Shown here: one piece after another, positions 20,328-32,385 of the stretch
How positions within the stretch are numbered: position 1 is the first letter of the stretch
How the letters are laid out: every line of letters begins with the position of its first letter
NCBI GenBank assembly: GCA_001939145.1
Contig: LSRX01001107.1
Location: forward strand, 133,369 to 197,368
Direction: 5' to 3'
DNA: 64,000 nucleotides
Source: Symbiodinium microadriaticum
Lineage: Eukaryota; Sar; Dinophyceae; Suessiales; Symbiodiniaceae
Notes under the pieces: model-generated
The model's input: the letters and a program-made list of their open reading frames with translations, nothing else
The model's database searches: none
What the model was told of the DNA's origin: nothing
Position numbers and translations under genes: made by a program

Positions 20328-22685
20328 TCATGCAACACAAAAGGCCTGGGAAAAAGAGCAAGCGCCCCAAGAGCCTTCTGAACTCGCATGGCCACCTTTT
20401 CGGCCTGCTCCGGAGGAGGGGCCGCCTTCAGTCCGAAAAAACTCACGTAAATAAAAAAGGTCGAAAGGCCTGGAGATGCAGACGTGACCCCGAGCCTCGG
20501 CCTGCCAAAGTCGCGCCCAGTTCTCGATGTTCCTGAGCACAAAGTCAGAGGCAGCAGCTGCCCATGTCAAGGGAAGAGGAGAGGACCGTGGAGGCGGAGG
20601 CGACTTGAAGCCAAGCATTGGCCAAGCATCTGAGAAGTGTTGGAAGCAAGGTCATCGAGGCCAGGGAAAACGGAGACTAAAGCCTGGCTTGATGCGATAC
20701 CGATGCACATGCACAGAACGTTTGCATTCGGCCCTCAGGACAACAGACGAGGACAAGGCCTCGATGAAAGGAGCGATCATAAACTCGATGAAGCCAATCT
20801 GCGAGTTCGCCCTGTGACGTGCAAAAGCTCTCGCATCAGGATCATCTAGGCTGTCAAACGAAGATTTCCACAGCCGTCACCGCCTGTTGACCTTGTCACG
20901 GTCGTTGAGCATCCCCACAGGGATGTTCAACTCCTTCTCACGGTCGCCCTGTGCAAAGAACTCGTCCATGCCTGTGCGAAGACAGGAACGTTGGGGCAGT
21001 GCTCAAGCTCCACCCAGCTGCTGCTGAGACACATAGGTAGGCCAACTTCTTGGCAACGTGCCACGGCTTCGCGGGGTTGTTCACCTGAGTGCTGGCTAAT
21101 GCTGCCATTACAATGAGCAGCCAGCTGCTTGCCAGGGTGCATCTGCTGAATGCAGCAGGCTGTTCATCAAGCCGCTGCGATTGGATTGTAGCAACTCCCG
21201 AACCTCCCGGCAAGTATTTGCAGTCCTCCGACGGAGAAGGCGAAGGATTGCATGGGTCCTCCAGGGGCATCTCCCTCAGGCTAAGCGTGTCCGAGTTCAC
21301 CTGGTAGAAAAGAGCCAAGTCCTGCCAATCGTGCAAACCTGCGCCGGTGCTGGGTTGCTAGGCTATCTTTGCGAGCTCCTTGACCATCTCGTTGTGCTTG
21401 GTCACATCGGTGTGGAGGATCGCCTGTCGGTTGACAGGGAAACAAGGAATACATCTTCACATCGTGACAAGAGGGTTCCCTGGCCTCTATCAGGTCCTTT
21501 CGCAGCTCCTTGTAGGTCTCCTGTAGGGGCTACGCGGCTACACCTATAGAAACACCGAATCCTGGGAGGAAACCTCCTGAAAAAAAAAAAAAACCTACCG
21601 ACGCGCAGCAACAGGACCAAAACCGTCTCGGAGCCCAGGAGTCCAGAGGTTCTCATGCTGGAGGTTGTTGATACACCCCGGGAGGCCCCCGTTTCGGAAC
21701 GGCGAAAAAAACACGCCACGCCAATGACTTCTGGCACCCGAATACGGTCGTAGTAACATAACACTATGGCATCACTATGGCAGCTATAGCAATGTCGTCG
21801 AAATACAACGATATCCCTGCAAGACTGCCGCAAAAGCACAGTGCAAGCACGGTGATCAGTTGTGAAGGCCTTGTCCAGGGCCATGAATACGTTTGTCTCG
21901 GGCTGCCGGAGGATTTGGAAAAGCTTGGCACAGTGCATGTTCTCCAGCGGCGATCTGTCGTTGTATGTCACCGCCACCTCGTGGCGCGTCCTTGGCACCC
22001 ACGACGTACATTCCACAACAAGGCCCCGCAAGTTGAAAAAAAAAAGCCGTAAAGCCCCGGGCCCCGATGAACTCCCAAACCGGACCTCAGGGCCCGGCTC
22101 GACCAAGAAGGGATTATTCACCCCAGGGTGTCCCAGATCGTGACCCACGGCTGCCACGAGGAGCCCGAACCTGAGCTTTAAGAGCCGCAGCTCCTTTTTC
22201 CCTGCTGCGGTTTTTGGGATATAGAAGGGGGGGGGAAGTTCGGGTCTTAGGGTCTCCGATGCTTTAGGACGTTCTCTCTTCGGCTTCAGGGGTTTGAGAC
22301 ACCCTCGGGCCCTTGGCCCCACTCAGCGGTCGAGAGTTTGACGGCTAACAGGTCGAGTCTCTGCTCGACGTTGGACAGAAATAAAGGTGCCTGCGCAGGG
22401 GATATCCAGGCATCCACCCAGAATCCTTGATTGCAAACCCTGCGCCTGCGACTGCTCCAATTGAAGAGACAGTGAACATAAGACATCTAAACCATGCCCG
22501 AAGTTGTGGAAGGGCACAGGCGAGTAGTTCCTAGGCTCAGCGACAAAGTCTTCGAGACAGGGACCGCGCTGACAGAGAACATCAGCAAGGTGATGCCAGG
22601 ACACGACTCTGCTGCATCCACAAAATGAATCAAGTTGGCGGGGTTGATCGACCCACGCACGAAGTCCTTCTACAGGGCAGCGCAT
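20328..22685 (-). CDS. Class I cyclic-nucleotide phosphodiesterase catalytic domain
   Basis: The exons spell out a PDEase I domain in order. The first metal site is in NYSPVPFHNFGHGLDVL (around 22,505), matching the HNxxHxxDV motif. AAVGHDLGHPGVNN (around 22,140) is the HDxxHxGxxN signature. TYNDRSPLENMHCAKLF is at about 21,950. ILHTDVTKHNEMVKELAKI (around 21,410) holds the metal-binding Asp. EKELNIPVGMLNDRDKVN is near 20,910, and SQIGFIEFMIAPFIEAL (around 20,790) is the substrate-pocket Gln and Phe helix. All ligands I can check are present, so hydrolysis of cAMP or cGMP is likely. Introns are visible by frame breaks; one has a long pyrimidine tract and CAG (about 21,580). The likely N-terminal part is the membrane domain upstream (23,345-27,874). 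Confidence 0.85.
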
Positions 22686-23344
22686 GCTCCAACGTGCTGT
22701 AGTTTTTGCAGGGCAGTGCCTAGAATGCTAGGCACGTGCTCCTTGCACCCCGGATTGTCGAGCAAATGGATTACACAGAGTGCCTCGCAGTTGAGGCAAA
22801 CTTAGAACAGAGAAAAACTCGGCCCTCCATTGAGCCGTCCGGCCTTCTTCTGGCTCGAGGTGGGCTCCATGGGATTGAAGTCCTCAGTCCTGTTAACAGA
22901 TCGACTCCCATTCACCCGGTTTCTACGTGTCAGATGCTCCTTATCAGCCAAGAGACTCCCCGACTCCCCGCCGTCAACAGCCAAAACACTTTCTTAAGGA
23001 AGCAGCTGTGCTTTCAGGCCGAAACATGAGATGATGAGCCTGCTTCGTGTGCATGCTCTTTATGCATTCCCCGAGTCCTGGAAAGGACGAGCATCTCTGG
23101 GGGCAGCTGCTGGTACATCGACTCGATGCCCACCACGTCCTGCAACAGCAAAACCCCATCTGAGGATGTGCTGGGAGTGTACAGGCGAAGAGCGATGTGA
23201 ATCGTTCGGCCTTCTGGCTGAACTGGTGCGATCGCATCCTTGTCGCAAGAGAGTCACGTGCAGTGGAGTCTGCGTTAATCCTCATTACAAGCAGCATGCG
23301 GGTTCCTTGTCGGCGATCAGTGCTTATTTCAAAAGCCCGCTCCA

Positions 23345-26300
23345 TAGGAGGCTCTCCCCTAGAAGCAGCGGCTCGAGCCTGGTTGGAACATTCTGGGTCC
23401 CGAAGTCCACCTCGTAGGTAATGAATCCTCGACCATGCGTCCAGTTCATCACCTGCTCAGAACTCGAGACCGGGACCAAGCATTTATTTTTCGCTGCAGC
23501 TCTGAACTTCTGAACCGACTGAACCTACTGTTTGCAGTAAGTTACAGGATGCACTGAGCATCGCACCAACAGGTCGTCCTCACTCAGCGGCTCTGTCTCC
23601 TGCAGGTTCTGGTCGAGGCTGTGATGCAGGGTTTGAGATGGTTGGGGCTTTCGTCCCGCAAGCCACACGGGGCTGATTTTTCGTCCTACGGGGACCGGCC
23701 GATGCAACACACTCGGAGGTGGCGTGCAACGGCGCTCTTTCGGCGCATCAGCGGCAGACAAGCTCGCGATCGCTGACAGCTTGGATACGGCCTAGCAGGA
23801 TGCTCGAAAGTCGAATCACAGCAACTCGAACCTGCCCCTAAGCTGACGAGGCTTGTCATCAACTGCTTGAGGCATCACCTTCTCGAGAAGCTCGAACTCG
23901 TTGCTCTGACTCTCCTGACCGCGTCGACGACAAATTTGTGCTTGGGACTGTGGCTGACCTGTCTATCTCTGCATTTCTCCTCTCGGGAGCACCTGTACAC
24001 TCGAGCCTGACCAGTCGCACAGGCGCTCCGGTTCTGCGCGACTCGAGGAACGTACATAAAGGAAAAGGGAAACGAGGGTTCTCCTGGCTACGTCGAATAC
24101 GGGTGAAAGACATCCCAAATTCGCATCCTTTGCGGGCCGCCTTCATCATGCATGGAAAGCTGAAACTGTCGTTATTTTCAAGGGTGCAAACCCGGCCCCT
24201 TCTCGTCTTCGCAACACTCTGCCTCTCTCCCTCTCATTCTCTCGCTCGCTTGCTCGATTCGATTCCGAAATTCGGCAGTGCTAAACGGCCGACTTGAGAA
24301 CTCGTCCTCGTGCTCGTCGTGGTGCTCGGACTCTTCTTCGACTTCGCTCTCAGAGCCCTCCTGGCGTTTATCCCGCAAAGACCATATTGAGGCCCTGGGG
24401 CACTGGCCGATTTTCCGCCTGCAGCTCGGCGGTGTACTTGAAAATCTGAGCACATCTGTGTCGCACGACGTCCAGCATCCGCTCCATGGGCGCGATGGCC
24501 ACCTCAAAAGCTCGTTCCAGAAGCCCCCCCCCCCCCGAAAGGCTGCGACACCAAAAAGGTACATGTCGAAAGTCGATGTCGCAACCGGCTTTCTCAAGCT
24601 AGGCCACAGTGGAGATATTCTCGCTCAGAAAGGTGCCTGCCACGAGTCGAGCTCAAGAGTTCGCCTTCCAGACTTCTTCTAACCGCCGAATGCAATGAAT
24701 GCCGTCAGGAAGCCAAAGACCAGCATGGCGATGATGCTAAACGCGATCAGGCTTATGGCCATCAAAGATTCGAGACGTTGTGGAGCTGACATGTCGAAAA
24801 ACACGTCCAGGTTGCCTGCACCTCGAAGTCAGAAATCATCTTCTGCACTTGTCGGACATATCAGTGCGACAACTGCGTACAGGTCCGAAGCGTCATCGAG
24901 GCGCTGGTGACGAGGAGGAACTCTCCGCGGTCGGGGCGGGAGAACTCGGTTTGGAACTCCAGCTTCACACTTCCCACACCTCCGCAGTCCCGGAGCTCCT
25001 TCCGGGGTCTGCTCTCACCTAGACTGAGGATTCTCAGTCTATGCCGAATCATGCTAATCATAAGTTGGTTGCAGGCTCCTGGGTGGCGCTTGTGCGATGC
25101 TCAGAATAACAGGCCAGAAAGGGGCCATAGCTGACAGATCGATAAAAGGCGGACATGCGCCTTAGCTTCGCAAGACTCACAAGACGCTTTGAATGGGTGC
25201 GACGGAGAGGTTCTAACGATGACTCCGCTTGCTAATTCGTCGTCGTCCCCGCTTGGCGTCCCTGCCGAACGACATCATCCAGCTCAGCTTGAGATGAGCG
25301 GCCTGCGGAGCTGAAGGCACCGTGTGCTACAGCGAACGCCCTGTGCTGCGCCAGGCCCGGAGCATCAGAATAGCAGGCTGGTTGATTGACCACTGTGTGC
25401 CCCAGCCCCCGCCACAGAAGGCAACTTGGTCGCTTTCCCCCCGATTTTGGCAGGCCCTCTCTCACAAGCCATCTCGGACCCCTTCGCTTTGCAGCAACCG
25501 CAGACACTGCAGTGCACACTCCTGTGGCTCCTGCAGCCTGCCGCCCATTGCAGTCGTACGTTCTATGGCATTCAGATGAAAAGGGCACGATTCACTGGAT
25601 GTCTAGCTTTAGCCGAACTCATGAGCTCCGAAAGTCAGGCTATGGAACATTTGCATTCTTTTACCTGCTCGCAAGCTTCGTGGTGCATTTGGCTTCAGCT
25701 TCGGGTTGGCTGAAGGCTTCGGGTTTGATCACCCAAAAGAAGCTGCTCGCTGGAAAGCACCCTGAGGCTGCCTTGCCGGAAGCTCGTGACTTCATCTGCC
25801 AGGAAGTCTGTCCAAGCAGACATCGACTCCTCCATGGCCGGATACTCCAAGATGCTGAAAGACCTGTGAGCTGTCCAACATACAGCAGCAAGCAAGCATA
25901 GTAGGCAACCCATGTGATACTTGAGCCGAGGGCGGGAAGACGACGGCGATGAGTATCACCACGAAGGCTATGCGAATTGAGAGGACATCGGACCTCGTGC
26001 AAAACGGCAGTCACCAAATAAGCCAACCGGAGTCCAAAGCGAGTAGCAGTGCATCTGAGAGAGGGACAACTTGTTTGAGATGACCTTTGCCATCTTCGCC
26101 TTCGAAGTTGGCCGCAATGAATTGAAATGCGCTAAATTAGCTCATGGCAATTTGAGGTGGCCATGTGCTCCTCAATCACTCAATTTTCCTCGCCGGGATT
26201 GCGGCCAGTTACCCTCCTGCCTCTGCGGATGTGAGCGAGATTCCAATTTTGCTACTGGTCATGGTGGTCTCTTGCCCCATTCTCCCCAGCACCAGCACGA

Positions 26301-27874
26301 AAGCATGGATCGACACGCAATGTCGTGGCAGAGCAGGTTCTGCGTCGAAGTCTGGATCGAATCAGCGTGCAGTCTGTTGCCCATAAACCCTCATACAAAC
26401 CCTAGCCAACTCTACATGCCTACATGCGCCCGTTCCTGTGTTGCAATGCAATGTCAGCTGCCGTGCCGAGCTTCTCTTCTTCTGCACGTAAGGTAGGGAC
26501 ATTGTCTTGCGACATGTCCTCCCCGCCGGATAGAAAGCGCACTATCTTTGCGACCTTATGCAAGAGTGCAAACAGACTCTGGCAGCGTTTTGTGTTGTGT
26601 TGAAGCTCCATATCGGGAAAGCTTCACCTGGAGGCCTATGAAGCGTGAGTCTCTAGAAGCCCCCCTCGAAAAAGCAGAGCAAAATAAGCTCCGGGCACGA
26701 CTGAGCCGTCCGGCTCGAGTACCCACACGAGCAGCACGCGCGGCTCGCACGATCATCACCTCAGCATCTCCGTGCTCGCAAGATGTCCTCCAAGGTCCTA
26801 GCGGTCCTAGCGGAAGAAAGGCAGCATATTACCCAAAGACTTGCTGCAGATCAGGAGACGCCATTCCCCCCTTTGTTCTCTTCCAGATCTAGCCTCAAGA
26901 CCACAGAAGGGATGGTGGCGATGTTGAACTCTTTCCTGCCTATCAGGTGCATCTGTGCGGGGTGCCTGTCGAAGGCAGTGACATCCGCGCCGCAGATGTA
27001 GGAGATGTCGAAGATCATCCTGGCATTTGGCATTTGGCCTGGGGGCCTAGACTTTAAGCCCAAAACTGAATCCATGCGGGGCAGGCGAGAAGGTTCCAAG
27101 GAAGTCCATGAAGAAGAAGAAGCTCAACAGGTAAGTCCTGTCTTTCTTAGGGGGAAGGGCACAGGTTTGGAACCAGAGAGTCAATTGAAGCGAATGTGAC
27201 CTTTGCAATGAGGACCAGGCTTGTCGGACAAAGCATTTCCAAGAAACTCGAGCAAGAAGAAAACAAACGCGGCGGACAGAAGGATGTCGCTCTGCGTGCT
27301 ATCAACAGCCTCGGCCGCACAAGTTCCTGGCTTGCTCATTTTTGCTGTACCATTTGGGGGGCCTCTTCCGTTCTTAGCTGATAGGCGGCAGCTCTAGGCT
27401 TGACAAGCTTGCAGCAGAATAAACACATATCTGCAGGCTGACAACTAAGGTACGGGCGCCGAGAAATGCATATATGTCGCTGCAAAATAGTGCGACGAGT
27501 AGACTCGCAAAAGAACAAATGGTCACGAAGGTGCTCGTCATGAAGCTCTTCAAGCGAACCATGCTTGGCCTCCTAAACCACTTTGCCCGGTACAGGAAGC
27601 TTCGAACGCCTGGCCGGTCCAGCACATCCTGAAATTGGACGACGCTTTTCAGGTTGCGGTGGGCAAAGTGCACGAAGCTTCCCCGCGCATCAAAACCCTT
27701 TTCCAATGTCCGCTTCCGTGACCGATGCAAGCTGATCTCGTAGAGCGTCGAGGGACCACCTGCCGGAAGCTTGTTGGGGGAGTGCGTGAACGTGCGGAAA
27801 GAGTTGCCATCACTGCTGTCGTCGAAGCCAACAGTAGCTGCGCCCTTCAGCAGCGGTGCCGTTTCGCTCCTCAT
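23345..27874 (-). CDS. Ion-channel-like membrane N-terminus, probably of the same phosphodiesterase gene
   Basis: An N-terminal region (27,874-27,374) ends in a hydrophobic segment (STFVTICSFASLLVALF). A second membrane exon reads DILLSAAFVFFLLEFLGNAL (about 27,240). A third has SFFFFMDFLGTFS and MIFDISYICGADV (27,100-26,990). Then comes an Arg-spaced segment VRAARAARVGTRAGRLSRA (about 26,750), which resembles a voltage-sensor S4 helix. Further segments are VLSIRIAFVVILIAVVFP (about 25,960), SAPQRLESLMAISLIAFSII (about 24,770), and APMERMLDVVRHRCAQIFKY (about 24,480), a coupling helix. An acidic exon, EGSESEVEEESEHHDEHEDE, follows near 24,330. The order, strand and unbroken run into the phosphodiesterase exons suggest one gene. 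I cannot exclude two. A membrane-bound PDE with channel-like helices is known from alveolates. Confidence 0.6.
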
Positions 27875-27879
27875 TCCTC

Positions 27880-28800
27880 TGCGGGGAGTGCCACAGCGGC
27901 GTGAAGCTCCAGATGCCCACGGGGAATCGAGACTCCATGCAGGCGAACTACATACTGCCTAAATGGCTTGCTAGACTTATCCTTCCATTTCGGGCCTGAT
28001 CCCTTTCTTGCGAATGACTTCCCTAAACAATCCTCACTACAGGGAACGGATGTGAATAATTCCCCTGGGCTTTCGCGAGACAGAGCCCAGGGTTATCAAC
28101 CAAAACACATTTTGTCCAAAGCCTCCCTGGCCTTCTTGACCAGTAACTACCAGTATCCTTGAGCCTCCTTCAGACCTTCCGGCAATGCGTCGGTGCAGTT
28201 GCAGTTTGCAGCCGGGCACTTGGCAGTGCATTGCTTAGTGAGTGTTTGCAAACTCGCACGTGACTATGACGGTTGCTGTCATCGCACTCCGCGTTGTTGT
28301 CATTGCTATTCCTAACATGGCTGTTGTTCTTGGTTGCTAATGACATATTCATACAGTGTATCATATTTCCACGCTACACTGCCGCACTTTTTTCCTTGAT
28401 TGATCTACTCCGAACCACGAAAATTTCGAAGCTTACTTTACTGGTGACCATCTATCTGCAGGGCCTTTTTGTTAACGAGTCATTCTCCCCTTGGGGTTTA
28501 GAGGTTCCGGCTCGCGATAAGAATGCTTACGCTTTCGAGGCTAGGGGCATGCCCAGTACGTCACGCCGACATGTCCGCAAACTATTCAGACGTCTGCGGT
28601 TTCTGGAGTGCGTGAGGTGTGGAGATTCAGCCCAAATGAACGTCATTTCAACGACCGATATCTTCATGCAGTTTGCCCTCCGTAGCAATCACGAATATCT
28701 GTTCAAGCGAGCAAAGCCTTCCAGTTTCACGCCGTGGCTAACTCAGTGCCTCTTTTCCCGACTCGACTCGCACTCCACCGAGGCAGAGTCAGCGCCGAGA
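27880..28800. other. Intergenic stretch; hydrophobic plus ORF not accepted
   Basis: No minus-strand exon is convincing here. A plus-strand ORF (28,273-28,842, 189 codons) starts with hydrophobic residues but has no domain, and is the only long plus frame in a minus-strand cluster. This is probably the spacer upstream of the phosphodiesterase gene. Confidence 0.4.
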
Positions 28801-28804
28801 TGCA

Positions 28805-29083
28805 CTAGCACCGATGCCTGCCGTTCCAAAGCAGTTGTGTAAAGAAAACCTCATCTCGCTCTGCATGAAGTTTTGCAATTTTTTGTCGCTGTGCGGAAGG
28901 CAGATGGAGATGTCGTCTGTAGCAAAGCCCTCCAAAATCTCCCAGTTCATGAAGCAGCCTTTCATAGCTGCAAGTCACAGCTTCCATCTTCTGCACATCG
29001 ATGGAACAGCGTCCGCAGTTTGGCGGTTTTCGGAAAGCCTCCAGGAGGTCGCTGTGCTCGGGGAAGACGGTGACTATTCGTGA
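28805..29083 (-). CDS. Short exon-like segment of unknown function
   Basis: Minus-strand frames here read protein-like over 40-60 residues, for example NWEILEGFATDDISICLPHS and, in the neighbouring frame, DLLEAFRKPPNCGRCSID. They could be 3' exons of the PARP-domain gene just upstream on the same strand, or a separate small gene. I recognise no family. Confidence 0.25.
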   Translation of the reverse strand, partial: SRIVTVFPEHSDLLEAFRKPPNCGRCSIDVQKMEAVTCSYERLLHELGDFGGLCYRRHLHLPSAQRQKIAKLHAERDEVFFTQLLWNGRHRC

Positions 29084-29343
29084 CTAGACCTAACCAGGAG
29101 CTGCTTAGCCCAACCTTTGACTCCTGCGGCAACCGTTGTGTCCAAGATATCACTGAAAGCGATGAGCAGAGCACATCTTAGTGTGGCTTTCACAGCCTGT
29201 GCTCCACTGAGGCCTCGCCGCTTCGTCGCGGTTTCTCCACGAGCACGATTGAGCGGCCCCTCTCCTACTGCGAGTAGTCGAAAGTGCATCCACCCGTTCT
29301 CCGTGAGTCGACCTCTTGGCTTTCAGGGCAGCAGCAGTAGGCC

Positions 29344-30532
29344 TCAGATCTCAGCCGTCGTGAGAAACCCTTCAAGAGCCTCTCTCGCCTGTGCCTGCGA
29401 TGAAATGTCCGAGCTGCGCTGGCCCTCGAGGCGGTCGCTCGGAAGGATGATCTGCTCGCCTGCCCAGGCGTCCAAAGAGTCGGAGTCACTTTCCGGTCTT
29501 CGCTGTCGTTGAAGTCTCTCATAGATCAAGGCATACTCGGGATAGACTTGCGCCGTGTCCCGAATCACGAACTCGCGCCGGGCCATGCCGCAGCTCGAGC
29601 GCGGATCTCCGTAAATCCCACAGCTGCTGTCAAAGGCCTCGCGGTGCCCAGAGGCAACTTAAAAATACAGGGACACGGAGACTGCAAGAAGAGAGTTCAA
29701 GGCCAAACCGACTGAAAAACCCAGGTTCTCGCGTGGACGATGACGGCAATGAAAGTGATTGTGACAACCACAACAACTCTGCTTCTTGCTTGCTGCCACC
29801 TTGCGTAAATCTTGCTCTCGAGCATGTGGCTTTCGTTTCGGTGTAAATCCTCCTCCCCGTGCCCTGTCTTCTGTCTCTTCGCTCGGTCTCTGAGGCATCG
29901 CCCTGCAGCTGGACAGAATTCTGCAATTACCCTCGTTGACCGAAGCCCCTTGGTAGCAATCCGTCCTGATCGGGTCCCACACGTTGGTGAGCTTCTGGGT
30001 CAGGACTCTGCAACATCTGGACGTTGCCCAAGGTCACCCGGCAAAGTAGCATGGCAAAGTAGCCGCGATAATACCCACCCTTGTCGTCGCTGCTAAGCTT
30101 GTCGGCTTCGGAGGCATCCTCGGCGCTCGCACAAACTTAGCCAGATCTGAGGCTCGCTACTTTGCAGCCAAGACGCCTCGTGGAGGTATGCGCCTTGGAG
30201 GGTACTTCAGAAGCAAAAGGCTGAGATCTGGTTGCGCCCCGATGGGCCCCTCACCCCCTGCCTTGGGACTTGCAACTTAAATTCCTGGCCGTTCTAGGCC
30301 CAGGGTTGAGGCTTCAAATGCTCGGTACTACGGCTGTTTTTATGGCCCAGGCGCCCTCTCCAAAGAGCTTGGAAGCGGCCGGCAGCTCCTCCGCTTCGCC
30401 CCTGACGGGAGAGAGGACCTCGTCGGGCCTGGGTCCCGTCTCCAGCGGAAATCCGTGGTGTGCCAGGTACATCACACGCTGCGGACTGCTGCCGTAGAAC
30501 AAGTACACCTTAGAGCAGAGCTCCGACATCAT
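29344..30532 (-). CDS. Second PARP catalytic domain, with the triad His replaced by Tyr
   Basis: The order matches a PARP fold. LCSKVYLFYGSSPQRVMYL (about 30,510) occupies the place of the NAD-binding YLFHGT motif; the usual His is Tyr. ASEADKLSSDDKGGYYRGYF and AMLLCRVTLGNVQM follow (about 30,120-30,030). REFVIRDTAQVYPEYALIYE (about 29,570-29,510) holds the Glu. The glycine-rich YF-E segment is not clear in any one frame and may lie at an exon border. In known PARPs, loss of the His usually abolishes NAD+ binding (PARP13 is the known example), so this copy may be non-catalytic. It follows the intact domain at 30.9-32.4 kb on the same strand, so one two-domain protein or a tandem gene pair are both possible. 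Confidence 0.7.
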
Positions 30533-30885
30533 TCGCTGGCGCAGTGAGCCTCGAAGCTGGCACCGAGCTGGGCACCTCGTTCACTTCATCGTGGAGCCGT
30601 CGATGTTCCCTCTCAGGCAAGGCCTCCGAGACAAGAGGATGCAGCATGGTGCTGTTCACTCCGAAGACACTGTGGTGCTGTCAAGTTGATGGGACGCCCT
30701 GACCTTGGTTATCCCAAGAAGCTCACCAGTGCCACGATCCCCCGGAAGAGCTACAAACGATGCTAAGGCATGCTAAGGCATGAAGTATGAAGGAGGTATG
30801 AATAAGGTATGAGAGGATGCACGGCCAAAGGAACAGGAAACAGTCAATACAGGCTTGCTCCGCAGTGGCTCGAACTTGCAGCAGA

Positions 30886-32385
30886 TCAGAAACACGTATG
30901 TCTGACGTGCCTCGACAGTGTGCACGTGAAGTGGTGGACACGAAGGTGGCCCCCTGCGGCTCCGCATCCTGCGCTGTGCTGCCTTGTAGTCACGCCACAT
31001 CTCGGAATCTTCCACACGGATGACTTTGAGAACTCGCAGGCCGACGGTCCTGGCAGTGGCGTGCTCGTGATGCCCCGTATGTCCTGGGCGTAAGCCAACA
31101 GTTGGATCACTCAGCCAGGTCTTGTTCATGAGGTCCTCTAGCACTGCTTTCATCTGATGGTCTGGATGCGTTTCATGGAAGGCGCCAGTCAACTCCTCGC
31201 GAGCATGGAACCAGTAGGCCGGTAAAGACCAGGAGCCCATCTCGGCAGTGTCCGCTTCTTCGTCAGCCCAGTAGCGCCGGACGGGGCTTGGGCACATCCA
31301 GAAATCTGGCGACAGGCGCTCGTACACCAATGCATACTCAGGGTAGACCTGGTGGCCATCAAAGATCACGAACTCTCTGTGCAAATGGCAATGTGGCTCT
31401 GCCAGGACGGAGTCGAAGCGTTGCCGGAAAGCCTCCTCCGTGACGGACTCATCACGAAACTTCGTGGTTCGATACTGGCGTCCGAGGAGCACGCGGCACA
31501 GGAGCAGCGCATAGCAGGCCCGGTACAGACCCTCGCCCTCCCCTGCATAGCGGTCAGCCACCGCCGGGTCCTCCGAAAAGTAGCCGCCAAAGCCGAAGCG
31601 CTTCCCGGCCCGGCTTTTCTTCACTTCGAAGCCGTTCTCCACGATCTGCCAAGCGAGGTGAGCGAAGAAACAACAAAGGAGCAAAAGACAAAGAACAGAG
31701 ACAGGTCCCAACGTAAAGGATCAGACTGCTCTCTCCGAGACCATTAATAATGACAGGCCCCACGTTACAGATTCAGGAACGCACTCAACCACTCAACTAT
31801 GCTTATTGCCATATTGCACCGAGCAACCTTCAATGCAGAATGTGGGTCCGTGCCATGGAACAAGTAGGCCTCACAGATACTCTCGTCTAAGGCGTGCACA
31901 AAACCTCCTTCCCAGCCGTCACTTTCGACGTGAGCCAGAGCGCAATTCGTCGAAGGTGCCCCCGTCCCCTGAAACTTGACCACCTTTCGCTGTGACGCGA
32001 CTGCGGCAGCCTTGTCCTGATACCGCGACCACAAGCCGGAATGCTCCACACGAACTGCCCGCACCAAATTGAACTGAACCTCTGTGTTCGAACTGGTTTC
32101 GTTTAAGAAGCCTTGCAAAATGCTGCGATTCTGAAGTGGAACTGGGTAGATGTCATCGAAATAATCTGGACTCGAACGGTCCATTGCTTCAAGCAGCGAT
32201 CTGCCCGCATTCTGCCAATAAGGGGGTATCACATCTTGGGTTCTTTGCAGTCCTCTGCAACTGAACCAGCGTCGAAGTTGTTGCTGGTGACGAGTTACAC
32301 ATGACAAGACTGACACCAACACCACTGCCACAAGAACCACTTGGCTTGGAGCACTCGCCGGATCCATCCAGCTCGTGTGCGACAT
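30886..32385 (-). CDS. PARP (ADP-ribosyltransferase) domain protein with N-terminal membrane segment
   Basis: Exon 1 (32,385-31,828) has a hydrophobic segment near its start (VVLVAVVLVSVLSCV) and ends with AYLFHGTDPHSALK, which holds the first catalytic His. A GT-AG intron (31,646-31,827, 182 bp) separates it from exon 2, which reads IVENGFEVKKSRAGKRFGFG and GGYFSEDPAVADRYAGE (catalytic Tyr), then REFVIFDGHQVYPEYALVYE (catalytic Glu, about 31,330). The complete H-Y-E triad predicts poly- or mono-ADP-ribosylation using NAD+. The frame continues through WSLPAYWFHAREELTGAFHE and RVLKVIRVEDSEMWRDYKAA, which copies exon 1 upstream of the His motif (RAVRVEHSGLWSRYQDKAAA) and leads into the second PARP domain. 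This repeated lead-in supports a tandem domain duplication. Confidence 0.8.

Noticed and set aside
28273-28842. Plus-strand hydrophobic ORF of 189 codons
   Set aside because: No domain, opposite to all neighbours, and its hydrophobic start comes from T-rich spacer sequence.
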